This document shows, one piece after another, positions 22,861 to 29,927 of a stretch of 64,000 nucleotides of DNA (positions within the stretch are counted from its first letter, which is position 1; every line of letters starts with the position of its first letter). The notes under the pieces are model-generated. The model did no database searches and was not told the DNA's origin. It saw only the letters and a program-made list of their open reading frames with translations. A program made the translations under genes and the position numbers. This stretch comes from a virus. Location of the stretch: positions 1 to 64,000 of IMG/VR virus record IMGVR_UViG_3300037054_000079; one strand, written 5' to 3'.

Positions 22861-23366
22861 TAGCCGCCTCCCTGTGGTCCTGTCGGTGTCGTCAAGGCTC
22901 GCCGTACAGACCAGCCCCGGTAAAATCTATACCGTAGTGTGAGGGTGTGCAATCCGAGTTCGCGCGCCCACGTGGTAAGAAGCCGCCGCCTCCCCCGGAA
23001 CGTAATCCAATGAGTCGTGCCGGGGCGGTTCTCCATTTGCTGAGCATCGGTAGCCCAATAGCAGTTTGACTTTTTGTAATCCTGATTGCCTTTGCGGCGC
23101 TCGATGCTGTGCCCGAGAGATGGTCGCGGACCCATGTCAGCTATGAATGCTGCAAACGAACTGCGCCAACTCTTGCAGATTTTGATCCCGCGTCCGCCGT
23201 ACCGGGTGTACCGTTTATTTGGCGGGTACATGCAACGCTGGATCATGCCCTGCCAGCAGTTATACCCAATTTGTCTAAGCCGATTTTTCTTACACTCCGA
23301 CGAACAGGTTTTTGCATTGGATGCTTTTGTTGCGAACCGCGCTCCACAGGCGAGGCACTTCTTCAT
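22860..23366 (-). CDS. HNH-type endonuclease (YGGRG family)
   Basis: 168 residues. An N-terminal zinc knuckle CLACGARFATKASNAKTCSS precedes the phage HNH signature: W..MIQRCMYPPN, RYTRYGGRGIKIC, W..SFAAFIADMG.RP, SIERRKGN...NCYWATDAQQMEN. The ATG at 23366 overlaps the upstream stop. A relative with the same body but no zinc knuckle lies at 55109-55594. Probably a free-standing homing endonuclease. Confidence 0.85.
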   Translation of the reverse strand: MKKCLACGARFATKASNAKTCSSECKKNRLRQIGYNCWQGMIQRCMYPPNKRYTRYGGRGIKICKSWRSSFAAFIADMGPRPSLGHSIERRKGNQDYKKSNCYWATDAQQMENRPGTTHWITFRGRRRLLTTWARELGLHTLTLRYRFYRGWSVRRALTTPTGPQGGG

Positions 23367-23782
23367 CGTCGAAATCCTTCCACTATACCATCCTTGCTTG
23401 CGTGCAATGGGTGGATGCCATCGTTGCACATGACGGCGAGTCCGGTGCCGTATGGAAACACTTTCACCGGCCAGCGGTTCGGCAAGCATTTGTGATTGGC
23501 CCCGGCGACAAGGATGTCGTCGGGTTCGATATCGGCGAGATAGACCGGACGATACGGGACCTCGACCTGCGTTCCGAACACGTGTTCGAGCACGCCGAAC
23601 ATTCGGATGATGTCAGGATCGTCGGCGAACTGTCGGTTCGGACTCGGAGTGAAATCCAATTTGCGCAGCACATTGTAGAGGTCCGACCCTTTCCCGGCGT
23701 GCCACGTGTATGCGTACCACCATATTGCTTCGTCCGCCTTTGGTTCTCCGCGTAGTGCATCTCGCATCTCTCTCAAGTTCAT
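23363..23782 (-). CDS. Hypothetical protein
   Basis: 139 residues, soluble, aromatic-rich N-terminal half (AIWWYAYTWHAGKGSDLYNV) and a beta-rich C-terminus. No family recognised. Coupled to the HNH gene by a four-base overlap. Confidence 0.7.
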   Translation of the reverse strand: MNLREMRDALRGEPKADEAIWWYAYTWHAGKGSDLYNVLRKLDFTPSPNRQFADDPDIIRMFGVLEHVFGTQVEVPYRPVYLADIEPDDILVAGANHKCLPNRWPVKVFPYGTGLAVMCNDGIHPLHASKDGIVEGFRR

Positions 23783-23797
23783 GTCGTCAATGCCCTT

Positions 23798-24025
23798 TCA
23801 ACTGCCTATCCTCGATAAAGTCGGTAGAGTAGCGTGTTCGCGTTGATACCTATCTTCATCTGCTTTCCTTGGGTTTACTTTGAGCCATTCCCGGAGCGCC
23901 GCTGCGGCGTCTCCGTATCTCGGCATGTCGTATGACATGAGCGAGACAATCAGTGCCTTGCGTAACTCCGGCGGAGCACCGTCGCGCTTCGTGCGAGGCG
24001 TGCGACGATAGTGTCCCTTCGGCAT
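23798..24025 (-). CDS. Hypothetical basic protein
   Basis: 75 residues starting MPKGHYRRTPRTKRDGAPPE with a helical middle (YGDAAAALREWLKVNPRK). No recognised domain. Lies three bases after the membrane-anchored gene upstream. Confidence 0.6.
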   Translation of the reverse strand: MPKGHYRRTPRTKRDGAPPELRKALIVSLMSYDMPRYGDAAAALREWLKVNPRKADEDRYQREHATLPTLSRIGS

Positions 24026-24028
24026 TGG

Positions 24029-24394
24029 TCACTCCGGCGAACCGTATTCACAGCCGACCTTCTTGAAGACGTAGTGGGTAGCACCGAACTTGTCGCGGCG
24101 GAAAGTCGGCTCGCACACCTTGAGCCACTCGCGCTCGCGCGCTTGCGCTTCCTCGGAGTTGTCTTGCGGCATGTGAATGATCTTCGGTCCGAGCGCGTTG
24201 GCACTGTCGGGGATGTGCTGCGAGATGCACGTCCCGTCATTGCACTGTTCGTACTGAGCCGAGTGCGCCGGGTGCGCTGTCCACAGTACCAAGAAGGCAA
24301 CTCCGATCATAGCTCCAATAGCCAAGAGCGATTGGAGCACGCGCCCGCGTGTCGCCTGTCGCAATTGAAGTTGAGTCGCTTCACGCCTGCCCAT
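24029..24394 (-). CDS. Membrane-anchored or exported protein
   Basis: 121 residues. ATG at 24394 has GAGGGT upstream. Hydrophobic segment at ~20-40 (LLAIGAMIGVAFLVLWTA) followed by HPAHSAQY, a possible signal cleavage region, then a soluble domain with four Cys (QCNDGTC, VCEP, GCEYG). Disulfide-bonded periplasmic domain likely. Function unknown. Confidence 0.65.
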   Translation of the reverse strand: MGRREATQLQLRQATRGRVLQSLLAIGAMIGVAFLVLWTAHPAHSAQYEQCNDGTCISQHIPDSANALGPKIIHMPQDNSEEAQAREREWLKVCEPTFRRDKFGATHYVFKKVGCEYGSPE

Positions 24395-24452
24395 ATTTTT
24401 ACCCTCTGTTGTTTCCATGGGCCGAGCTATAGCCCGGTCCATGGCCGTCTGT

Positions 24453-24980
24453 CTAGCCCCCTCGTTCGGGTTGGTTAATCGCCCGAGCATAATAGGCCGC
24501 TTGCCGCCGAAGCTTCTTGACTGCACGTTCGGCCCGGACTTGTCGAGCCTCCCACGCCTTGAGCCGAGCGGCGACGCGCGCAGCCCGGACCGCTTGCAGG
24601 TTGATGACCGGCTTGAGCGGCACGAGCTTCGGACCGAGCGACAGCCCAACGAGGTACGGGTAGTTCTCGGCAGTCGCGTGCGACTGACTGTTGAGCCGAC
24701 CCATGACCTCGTGCCGGTGGCCGCGACAGTGCGCGAGTTCATGATCGAACAGCCACCCGACCATGAACACTTCGAGCGGCCCGTGCTTCGGACTCGGCAG
24801 CCGCAGCTTCATGCGGCCCGAGTTGAAGTAAGCGTAGCCACTCACGTAGCGGCCCCGCGCGACATGGATGCGGAGCCGATGATTGTGCCGACCCTCGACG
24901 CGGTTGCTCTCGCGCAGCACGGCGGAGAACACGCGCCGGAGTTGGCGCGTGTCCCATTCGGTTTCGTTGATGATCCTCAT
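24453..24980 (-). CDS. Putative zinc metallopeptidase (HExxHxxGH)
   Basis: 175 residues. FDHELAHCRGHRHE (~80-93) fits the zincin signature HExxHxxGxxH with a further His/Glu, and the preceding segment forms a beta strand plus helix as in SprT/Minigluzincin folds. C-terminal ~50 residues are a basic helical tail. It could cleave a host or virion protein; no substrate can be inferred. A second zincin-like gene lies at 30914-31588. Confidence 0.65.
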   Translation of the reverse strand: MRIINETEWDTRQLRRVFSAVLRESNRVEGRHNHRLRIHVARGRYVSGYAYFNSGRMKLRLPSPKHGPLEVFMVGWLFDHELAHCRGHRHEVMGRLNSQSHATAENYPYLVGLSLGPKLVPLKPVINLQAVRAARVAARLKAWEARQVRAERAVKKLRRQAAYYARAINQPERGG

Positions 24981-25252
24981 GACACGAGGTACAGTTCACG
25001 GTTCACGAGATCGAGCTTGGCCTGTATCTCGTCAGTCACTTTGGGATTGCGCCCGGCGATCAGGTCGATCTCGGCCTGCATCTTCTTGGACTCCGCCCGC
25101 AGCTTGCGCCGCTTGCGCTGATCCATGCGCTCAGTCTGTTGCGCCACCATGTCGGACCGATCCGGAGTCGGCGCGATGCGTCCCTTCCATGATGCGGCGC
25201 GCTTGGCTTGACTGATCTTCAAGAAGTCGGGAATGCTCAGGTCGTCTTCCAT
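24977..25252 (-). CDS. Hypothetical coiled-coil-like protein
   Basis: 91 residues; residues ~35-75 are highly charged helix (QQTERMDQRKRRKLRAESKK). First gene behind an extended -10 promoter at 25285-25312 and coupled to the zincin gene by ATGA. Function unknown. Confidence 0.6.
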   Translation of the reverse strand: MEDDLSIPDFLKISQAKRAASWKGRIAPTPDRSDMVAQQTERMDQRKRRKLRAESKKMQAEIDLIAGRNPKVTDEIQAKLDLVNRELYLVS

Positions 25253-25284
25253 TTGGTATCTCCATGTTTTGAACTAACACAGGG

Positions 25285-25312
25285 AGTATAGCACATCTAA
25301 AAATCTTTTGCT
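25285..25312 (-). promoter_or_regulatory. Host-type extended -10 promoter
   Basis: Minus strand GTGC followed by TATACT (-10, 25285-25290); the -35 position (25307-25312) reads AGCAAA and is poor. The GATGTGC-TATACT context recurs at 29251. It drives the unit starting at 25252. Confidence 0.5.
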
Positions 25313-25391
25313 GACGCGGAAAACGGAGATCAATGGGTTAGCCGGAGTTTTGCACCGAGATCATTGAAGAAAATAATTTCATTTTATGCTT

Positions 25392-25784
25392 TTAGCGTGC
25401 TCGACCGGGGTGCTTCTTTTTGCCGCGACTCTCGATCAGATACTCCGCCGCCGCAAATAAAATGTTCTCGTCATCTTTGAACAGCCCGAGACCTGCGTTA
25501 CAGTTTCCGCAGAGCAATCCTCTAATTCGCCCGGTCTTATGATCGTGATCGACACTCCACACTTTTGAGCCGCCTCCACGCTTCTTTCCGGGATCAGTGG
25601 TTTCGCAAATCGCGCAACGCCCGTTCTGCGACCCTAAAATCTCGTCTACTTGTTCCGGGGTCAGGCTGTATTTGCATTTTCGAGACAGCGCCCGACGCTG
25701 TTCCGGAGTCAATGATGCAGACCAAGCGCGACTACGCGCGATTACTTGTTCACGGTAGATTGGATCAGTGTGATACCGGCTCAT
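25392..25784 (-). CDS. Recombination endonuclease VII-like nuclease 2
   Basis: 130 residues. LTPEQVDEIL...GRCAICETTD, then WSVDHDHKTGRIRGLLCGNCNAGLGLFKDD: the complete endonuclease VII box with two CxxC zinc pairs and VDHDH. Close to the family minimum length. Shares ATGA coupling with the downstream small gene pattern. Likely a mobile free-standing nuclease; resolvase role possible. Confidence 0.9.
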   Translation of the reverse strand: MSRYHTDPIYREQVIARSRAWSASLTPEQRRALSRKCKYSLTPEQVDEILGSQNGRCAICETTDPGKKRGGGSKVWSVDHDHKTGRIRGLLCGNCNAGLGLFKDDENILFAAAEYLIESRGKKKHPGRAR

Positions 25785-26038
25785 GATAAAAGTTCGGCGA
25801 CTTCCGGGTCGATATCCACCACGCGCGAGCGGCGCGCTGCTCCGATCAGCTTGGGCGCGTTCTTGAGCGCCAGCATGAGCGCCGTGGCCGGGTCCGCGTC
25901 TCGGGCGAACACGTGCCCGAACTTAGACGCAGGCGAATAGGTCGCCTCGAAGCCACCCGGACTCGGTATAATGCTGAGATACGAAAGTTCTCCGCGAGCC
26001 GCGAGATCGCGCAGCATGTCTTCGAGAGATTTAGCCAT
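25781..26038 (-). CDS. Hypothetical protein
   Basis: 85 residues starting MAKSLEDMLRDLAARGELSY; the middle shows FEATYSPASKFGHVFARDAD followed by an Ala-rich helix, typical of small conserved phage proteins of unknown role. Overlaps neighbours by four and eight bases. Confidence 0.65.
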   Translation of the reverse strand: MAKSLEDMLRDLAARGELSYLSIIPSPGGFEATYSPASKFGHVFARDADPATALMLALKNAPKLIGAARRSRVVDIDPEVAELLS

Positions 26039-26222
26039 CGAGGCGGCCCATTGGCATCCAGCAACTTCCGTCCTGATAGAATGCGTCGGGGCCGCCGTAG
26101 CGTTGGCACATTACTGAGTTGTCGTGTTCGTGCGCAACGTGCAGCGCGTAAGCGCCGAGCACCATGAGTCCGATAATGGCTACGGCGGCTTTTAAGATGA
26201 TATACTGTCGCCACCACGTCAT
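26031..26222 (-). CDS. Small single-pass membrane protein
   Basis: 63 residues from the ATG at 26222 (overlap ATGA): MTWWRQYIILKAAVAIIGLM, transmembrane ~8-28, followed by a Cys-containing tail (MCQRYGG, GSCWMP). Two Cys suggest a periplasmic disulfide. Function unknown. Confidence 0.65.
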   Translation of the reverse strand: MTWWRQYIILKAAVAIIGLMVLGAYALHVAHEHDNSVMCQRYGGPDAFYQDGSCWMPMGRLDG

Positions 26223-26521
26223 CGCTTGATCCCGAACCCGGCCTCGTAGTCTATTTGCTTGCGTGCGTTCCATCCAGCCTTGAACACGACTTCTGCCAAG
26301 TCGAGTGCAGACTCACAGTCGGTAGGCTGAAAGTCTGAGTAGAACGCATCGAAGGCACGCTCGCGCGCGCCGAGAGTCGGCTTCGGCTGCCGAGCGACGC
26401 CCATCTCGCTCGCGGCGAACTTCGCGAACTCCGGGTCTTTCAGGTGCTCGTCCCACTGCGCGTCCGAGACTTGGCCGGACAGTCGGCAATCGAGCAGCAA
26501 TTGAGCGTGACGATCAATCAT
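26219..26521 (-). CDS. Hypothetical protein
   Basis: 100 residues, soluble; RAFDAFYSDFQPTD...ALDLAEVVFKAGWNAR resembles small phage proteins that end in a GWxAR helix. Function unknown. Coupled downstream. Confidence 0.65.
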   Translation of the reverse strand: MIDRHAQLLLDCRLSGQVSDAQWDEHLKDPEFAKFAASEMGVARQPKPTLGARERAFDAFYSDFQPTDCESALDLAEVVFKAGWNARKQIDYEAGFGIKR

Positions 26522-26524
26522 GGT

Positions 26525-27055
26525 TCAACTTTCCTTCCTGTCTTGTGTTTTCCAGTTTTTCGGATAGGCCCACTGGATCAGGCCGACTTGAAATGGCCGT
26601 TCTAAATAGAGGGCGCGCAGCCGCAAGCGTTTGGGATTATCCATGATGCTCATGCCAGTATTGCAGGCGTGACAGGACCAGCCGAGAAAGCGCCCGCTAT
26701 CATGGCAGTGATCGTAGTGTAAAGGACGCGCCGGTATTTCGCCGCAGCACTCGCACCGATCAGGACATGAACGATTTGAGATTTCAATTGGCATTTTATA
26801 GACACTTGCAAGAGTTCGTGCTCTGCCTTTAGGTGCTGACCACACAGCTTTCACTAGCGCCTTAGCTTCGGGCGTTGACCGCCGTGTCCGCAACCGCGCT
26901 ACGGCTTCCGGGGTTGCTGCCAATTCCAATCGCCGATCTATAGACTTGGGCGTCAGTTTTCTCGCACGCTGTTGTGCCCGGTATTTTGGAGTTGACTTAT
27001 ACGCCTTCGCCCGCGCCCTCAGTTCATCCGGTGTCAGACCAAGAGATTTAGTCAT
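26525..27055 (-). CDS. Recombination endonuclease VII-like nuclease 3
   Basis: 176 residues from the ATG at 27055, which has GAGG upstream and overlaps the preceding stop. Basic N-terminal ~95 residues with repeats (STPKYRAQQRARKLTPKS, STPEAKALVKAV), then CECCGEIPARPLHYDHCH and GWSCHACNTGMSIMDNPKRL, the endonuclease VII box. More diverged than copies 1 and 2 (FLGWSC for RGLLC). Confidence 0.85.
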   Translation of the reverse strand: MTKSLGLTPDELRARAKAYKSTPKYRAQQRARKLTPKSIDRRLELAATPEAVARLRTRRSTPEAKALVKAVWSAPKGRARTLASVYKMPIEISNRSCPDRCECCGEIPARPLHYDHCHDSGRFLGWSCHACNTGMSIMDNPKRLRLRALYLERPFQVGLIQWAYPKNWKTQDRKES

Positions 27056-27362
27056 TATCAACCTCACGACCCGTCATAAGGTCTAGCGTGAAATCTGCGG
27101 CGGTGCGCGAGCCGATGCGGCCCTTGCCACCGGAGCCTGAGCCGGGTTCGATGACTGTCCCGACATGACCCACGGCGGACGTGTCCATCGGGTAGTCGTT
27201 AGGGATTGTCGGCTCAATGCCAAGCTGTCTGCCCATTTGCACAGTCTCGATCAGGCGTCGCGACTGCGGGGTGCCGATCTCGATCTTGCCGTGCTCGCAT
27301 ATGTACGCGGACGCCGCGTGCATCTCGTCGGCCAGCTTGAGCATGTAGTTCGTAAGAGTCAT
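27048..27362 (-). CDS. Hypothetical protein
   Basis: 104 residues starting MTLTNYMLKLADEMHAASAY at the ATG 27362 (AGAGG upstream). C-terminus has a Gly/Ser linker (EPGSGSGGKGRIGS) and an acidic end. No family recognised. Confidence 0.6.
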   Translation of the reverse strand: MTLTNYMLKLADEMHAASAYICEHGKIEIGTPQSRRLIETVQMGRQLGIEPTIPNDYPMDTSAVGHVGTVIEPGSGSGGKGRIGSRTAADFTLDLMTGREVDND

Positions 27363-27411
27363 CGTCTTCGTCCTCTGAAACTGTGGCACGGGTCTAAGCG
27401 CGGAGCATGTA

Positions 27412-27540
27412 TTACGCGCCTAGCCCGTGCATGTCGAGGTTGTTAGGATCACCCCGACTGGACCCGCCCGGTCTATGACTCCGGACACTTGAAAGGTGGA
27501 GGCGCGGCGTAGGGGAGACCAAGATTACGCCGCGCCTCAT
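27412..27540 (-). CDS. Small ORF led by a perfect hairpin
   Basis: 42 residues starting MRRGVILVSPTPRLHLSSVR and ending NNLDMHGLGA. GGAGG lies before the ATG at 27540. A 13-bp perfect inverted repeat (27499-27511 and 27526-27538) begins two bases after the start codon, so translation may be structure-controlled. Confidence 0.5.
   Translation of the reverse strand: MRRGVILVSPTPRLHLSSVRSHRPGGSSRGDPNNLDMHGLGA
27499..27538 (-). repeat. 13-bp perfect inverted repeat
   Basis: GAGGCGCGGCGTA on one arm and its exact complement on the other, 14-base loop. GC-rich and inside the first codons of the 42-residue ORF. Confidence 0.75.
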
Positions 27541-27566
27541 GGGCGCAACCTCCAAGCTTTGCGCCG

Positions 27567-27794
27567 TTAGAGAACCGTGTCGATATTTGCGAGCTTGCAC
27601 TCGCGGCGATAGGCGGCGACGATGGTGTCGTAGTCGGCACCCTCCGGCGCGGTCGTGCAGTCGAAGGCGCGGGCGCGGCGCAGCCACTCGGCGGCGTTCG
27701 CGACGTGTTGCTTGTGGGCCTTAGCGAGCACAGCCGGATTGCGGCTGCTACGTTCGTCACCGGCACTGTGGCCGATGCTGTTCGAGATGTTCAT
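27567..27794 (-). CDS. Hypothetical protein
   Basis: 75 residues, helical, with HKQHVANAAEWLRRARAFDC. GGAGAAG before the ATG at 27794, and a promoter 38 bases upstream. First gene of its unit. Function unknown. Confidence 0.65.
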   Translation of the reverse strand: MNISNSIGHSAGDERSSRNPAVLAKAHKQHVANAAEWLRRARAFDCTTAPEGADYDTIVAAYRRECKLANIDTVL

Positions 27795-27831
27795 CTGTCT
27801 TCTCCATGTCGTTGTTGAACTCTGTGATCCT

Positions 27832-27859
27832 AATCTAGCACGTCCGGCGAATGATACAA
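27832..27859 (-). promoter_or_regulatory. Host-type promoter with overlapping palindrome
   Basis: Minus strand TTGTAT, 16 bases ending GTGC, TAGATT. CCTATCCGATAGG (27862-27874) is a palindrome just upstream of the -35, a possible operator. It precedes the gene starting at 27794. Confidence 0.5.
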
Positions 27860-27878
27860 CTCCTATCCGATAGGATGG

Positions 27879-28079
27879 TTACTGCCGAGTTAATAGATCA
27901 AGTCGGTCGATCAGCTTATAGTCGTCCTCGACGAGTCGGTATTCTCGCCCGAGAACGCTCTTGACTTTCGGGCCGTCACTTAGGTCAGCCAGCCATTTCT
28001 CTCCGGCTTCGCGGGTGATAGGACCCTCGATTATGAGTCGTTCGCTGAGCGGTCGGGTTTCGCGTGCGATGATTTTCAT
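27879..28079 (-). CDS. Hypothetical protein
   Basis: 66 residues starting MKIIARETRPLSERLIIEGP; mixed alpha/beta, soluble. Coupled to the upstream gene by ATGA. Function unknown. Confidence 0.65.
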   Translation of the reverse strand: MKIIARETRPLSERLIIEGPITREAGEKWLADLSDGPKVKSVLGREYRLVEDDYKLIDRLDLLTRQ

Positions 28080-28258
28080 GGTGCCACCGGGTCAAAGTTC
28101 ATGCCAACTCTTTTGGCGTAGCGGACGAGCGAGTGCATAACTTCGGGTTCTAAATAGATCACTTGATTGTTGCCGTCGCCCGTGCGCAGGCAGATCATTC
28201 CGTTCTCGACGCTCGCATACACGGCGTCGCCGAGGTAGGTTTTTTCATCGCGAGCCAT
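28076..28258 (-). CDS. Conserved small phage protein (MARDEKTYLGD)
   Basis: 60 residues: MARDEKTYLGDAVYASVENG, then IYLEPEVMHSLVRYAKRVG. This short beta-plus-helix protein with an IYLEPEV motif recurs in phages of proteobacteria without assigned function. ATG at 28258 with GAGG upstream; the longer frame is rejected. Confidence 0.75.
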   Translation of the reverse strand: MARDEKTYLGDAVYASVENGMICLRTGDGNNQVIYLEPEVMHSLVRYAKRVGMNFDPVAP

Positions 28259-28260
28259 GT

Positions 28261-28401
28261 CTAACCTCGTTGGACTAGAGCTTCGAGCCGAGCGCGTTCG
28301 GCTTTCCACTGTTCTTCGGTCCGGCGTCCCGTGCGGGACTTCGGGGACTTCGGGTAACGCGCCAGCGCGCGCTCGCGCCGAGCTTGCTTTCGGATACTCA
28401 T
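28261..28401 (-). CDS. Small basic protein
   Basis: 46 residues, MSIRKQARRERALARYPKSP..., about one third Arg/Lys; ends in a helix (QWKAERARLEALVQRG). ATG at 28401 has GAGGAAGG upstream. May bind nucleic acid; unknown. Confidence 0.6.
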   Translation of the reverse strand: MSIRKQARRERALARYPKSPKSRTGRRTEEQWKAERARLEALVQRG

Positions 28402-28598
28402 GCTGCCTTCCTCATTTCTTGCGCGGCTTCGCGCAGTTGAACCGGAGCGAGATCGCCCATGATCTCGGCTTTCAATGCGGCACGCCATCGGTCGAACTCA
28501 GGGTCTCGATCCGGCGGTCGCCGCCAGCCTTTGCCGACTTGCGCGCCGCACAAGAACGTCGCGCCGAGCGCCGCGACGAGTGATACGAACTCGATCAT
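28398..28598 (-). CDS. Small membrane-anchored protein
   Basis: 66 residues from ATG 28598 (AAAGGA upstream). Hydrophobic N-terminus MIEFVSLVAALGATFLCGAQ, then basic and helical (KGWRRPPDRD, LREAAQEMRKAA). Function unknown. Confidence 0.6.
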   Translation of the reverse strand: MIEFVSLVAALGATFLCGAQVGKGWRRPPDRDPEFDRWRAALKAEIMGDLAPVQLREAAQEMRKAA

Positions 28599-28846
28599 TT
28601 TAGTTCCTTTCTTTCGATCACACAAAACTCTCGAACGCTTTCGAGTGAGACATTGATGTCCTCGATCCCGGTGTAACAGATCACTCCGCCAGTGCAAGAG
28701 AAATCGGCGGTGGTGCCATAGGGCCGAAACAATTCGACCGCGCGAGTTGTGATCTTCTTGACGATGGCAGTGCCCCACGGGGAGAACCCGAGGTCAATGG
28801 TATCGGCGAGTTTAAGGTCGCGAGCCTTGAGACTGATCGGGGTCAT
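28595..28846 (-). CDS. Hypothetical protein
   Basis: 83 residues, beta-rich, with LKLADTIDLGFSPWGTAIVK; reminiscent of small SH3-like or DUF-type beta barrels but not assigned. Coupled on both sides by ATGA. Confidence 0.65.
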   Translation of the reverse strand: MTPISLKARDLKLADTIDLGFSPWGTAIVKKITTRAVELFRPYGTTADFSCTGGVICYTGIEDINVSLESVREFCVIERKELK

Positions 28847-29214
28847 GCGAGCACCGGAGCGTTGATTAGCGCGGTAGCCAGTGCGCTATAGCGTGGGGAA
28901 AACGAGACCCGACCGTTGCGCGGATTGACTACCGGCTTGAACGTGGCGGCGAACTTTGCCAAGTGCGCTTCGGCGTCCCGCGAACCTGAGTAAGCTGCGA
29001 TCTCGCGCAGGTGATCGAGGATCGCGCGGACCGCCCACAAGACCGCTTGCAAGGTCGCGTCGGCAGCGAACACCGTGGCGTCGAACAGACGCTTGAGATC
29101 GGCGTTGGCGGTGCTGAGCAGCCACTTGCCGCGAACCTGAGTAAGCTGCGCGAACTCGGCTGCGTCTTCGAACAGTGCGTAGCGGTTCGGCTTGATGCGT
29201 TTTGCCTTGAACAT
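28843..29214 (-). CDS. Hypothetical protein
   Basis: 123 residues from ATG 29214 (GGAGAC upstream): MFKAKRIKPNRYALFEDAAE, helical. RVSFSPRYSALATALINAPV at the end. First gene behind the promoter at 29251-29278. Function unknown. Confidence 0.65.
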   Translation of the reverse strand: MFKAKRIKPNRYALFEDAAEFAQLTQVRGKWLLSTANADLKRLFDATVFAADATLQAVLWAVRAILDHLREIAAYSGSRDAEAHLAKFAATFKPVVNPRNGRVSFSPRYSALATALINAPVLA

Positions 29215-29528
29215 TGTAGTCTCCATGCGCCGGATCATTCCGGTATCCCGGACATAGCACATCCAGCGGCCCGATCAAGTCGAGTCGTTGGACGTGGTAA
29301 AGGAAGGATTAAAGGTGGCGACTGTACTGCAACAGTGGTGCAAACGCTGCCAAGCTCCCACACTACGTTTCAGCTTATTCCCCGCGTCGGGCCTAGCCCG
29401 ATACTCGCTTTTTCGCGCGCCTCTTGGGCCGAACTCTTACGCCGTACAGTCAATTTAGGGACTGGGGCAGGGGATTATGGCGGTTCATGTCAACCGACAA
29501 ACGATACATAGCACACTCGGCGGCGCAA
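29215..29528 (-). other. 314-base region without a supported gene, two promoters
   Basis: Holds two host-type promoters of identical design (29251-29278 and 29505-29532), both reading leftward. The ~230 bases between them contain CGGGC-TAG-GCCCG and other small inverted repeats but no convincing ORF on either strand. A short untranslated RNA or long leader would be transcribed from the upstream promoter. Confidence 0.5.
29251..29278 (-). promoter_or_regulatory. Host-type promoter
   Basis: Minus strand TTGATC, 16 bases ending GTGC, TATGTC; 37 bases upstream of the ATG at 29214. Confidence 0.55.
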
Positions 29529-29532
29529 TCAA
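29505..29532 (-). promoter_or_regulatory. Host-type promoter overlapping a stop codon
   Basis: Minus strand TTGATT, 16 bases ending GTGTGC, TATGTA. The -35 box covers the TGA of 29529-29927. Same spacing and GTGC extension as 29251 and 27832. Confidence 0.55.
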
Positions 29533-29927
29533 GTCGGATCGTCGGAGATGGTTACTGTTTGGTTAATGCGTTCCATGACAATCCGTGCCCGCTTCGATGG
29601 TGCCTCAGTTAGAAACGATCCCAAGCGCCCCGCGTCATAGGGCGGCTTTTTCCCGACGCGATAATACTGATCCGCCGTGATATCGTAGCGATGGCCGGTC
29701 AAAGTATTCTCAAGCCACCAATGCACGTCGCCGGTATCGTCCTTGCCGTGATACGGTCGGAAGGGTGACGCTCGCGCGCCAAGCAAGTGATACAGTGCCT
29801 CCGATGCAACGTAGCAATGTCCGTACATCGGATTGCTCACGTGCTCGCGATACTTCGGTCGCAATAGGTCCGGTGTCAGCACCGCGCGAATTTTTGGAAT
29901 GATCTCGTCTACTGTTTCCATGGTCAC
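29529..29927 (-). CDS. Hypothetical protein (YunG-like pattern)
   Basis: 132 residues. MYGHCYVASEALYHLLG, then VHWWLENTLTGHRYDITADQ and FLTEAPSKRARIVMERI, a pattern shared by phage proteins resembling YunG (papain-like fold suggested by Cys and His but not proven). GTG at 29927 overlaps the Mom stop; ATG at 29921 is the alternative. Tight coupling to the Mom-like gene may mean a joint role. Confidence 0.6.
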   Translation of the reverse strand: MTMETVDEIIPKIRAVLTPDLLRPKYREHVSNPMYGHCYVASEALYHLLGARASPFRPYHGKDDTGDVHWWLENTLTGHRYDITADQYYRVGKKPPYDAGRLGSFLTEAPSKRARIVMERINQTVTISDDPT

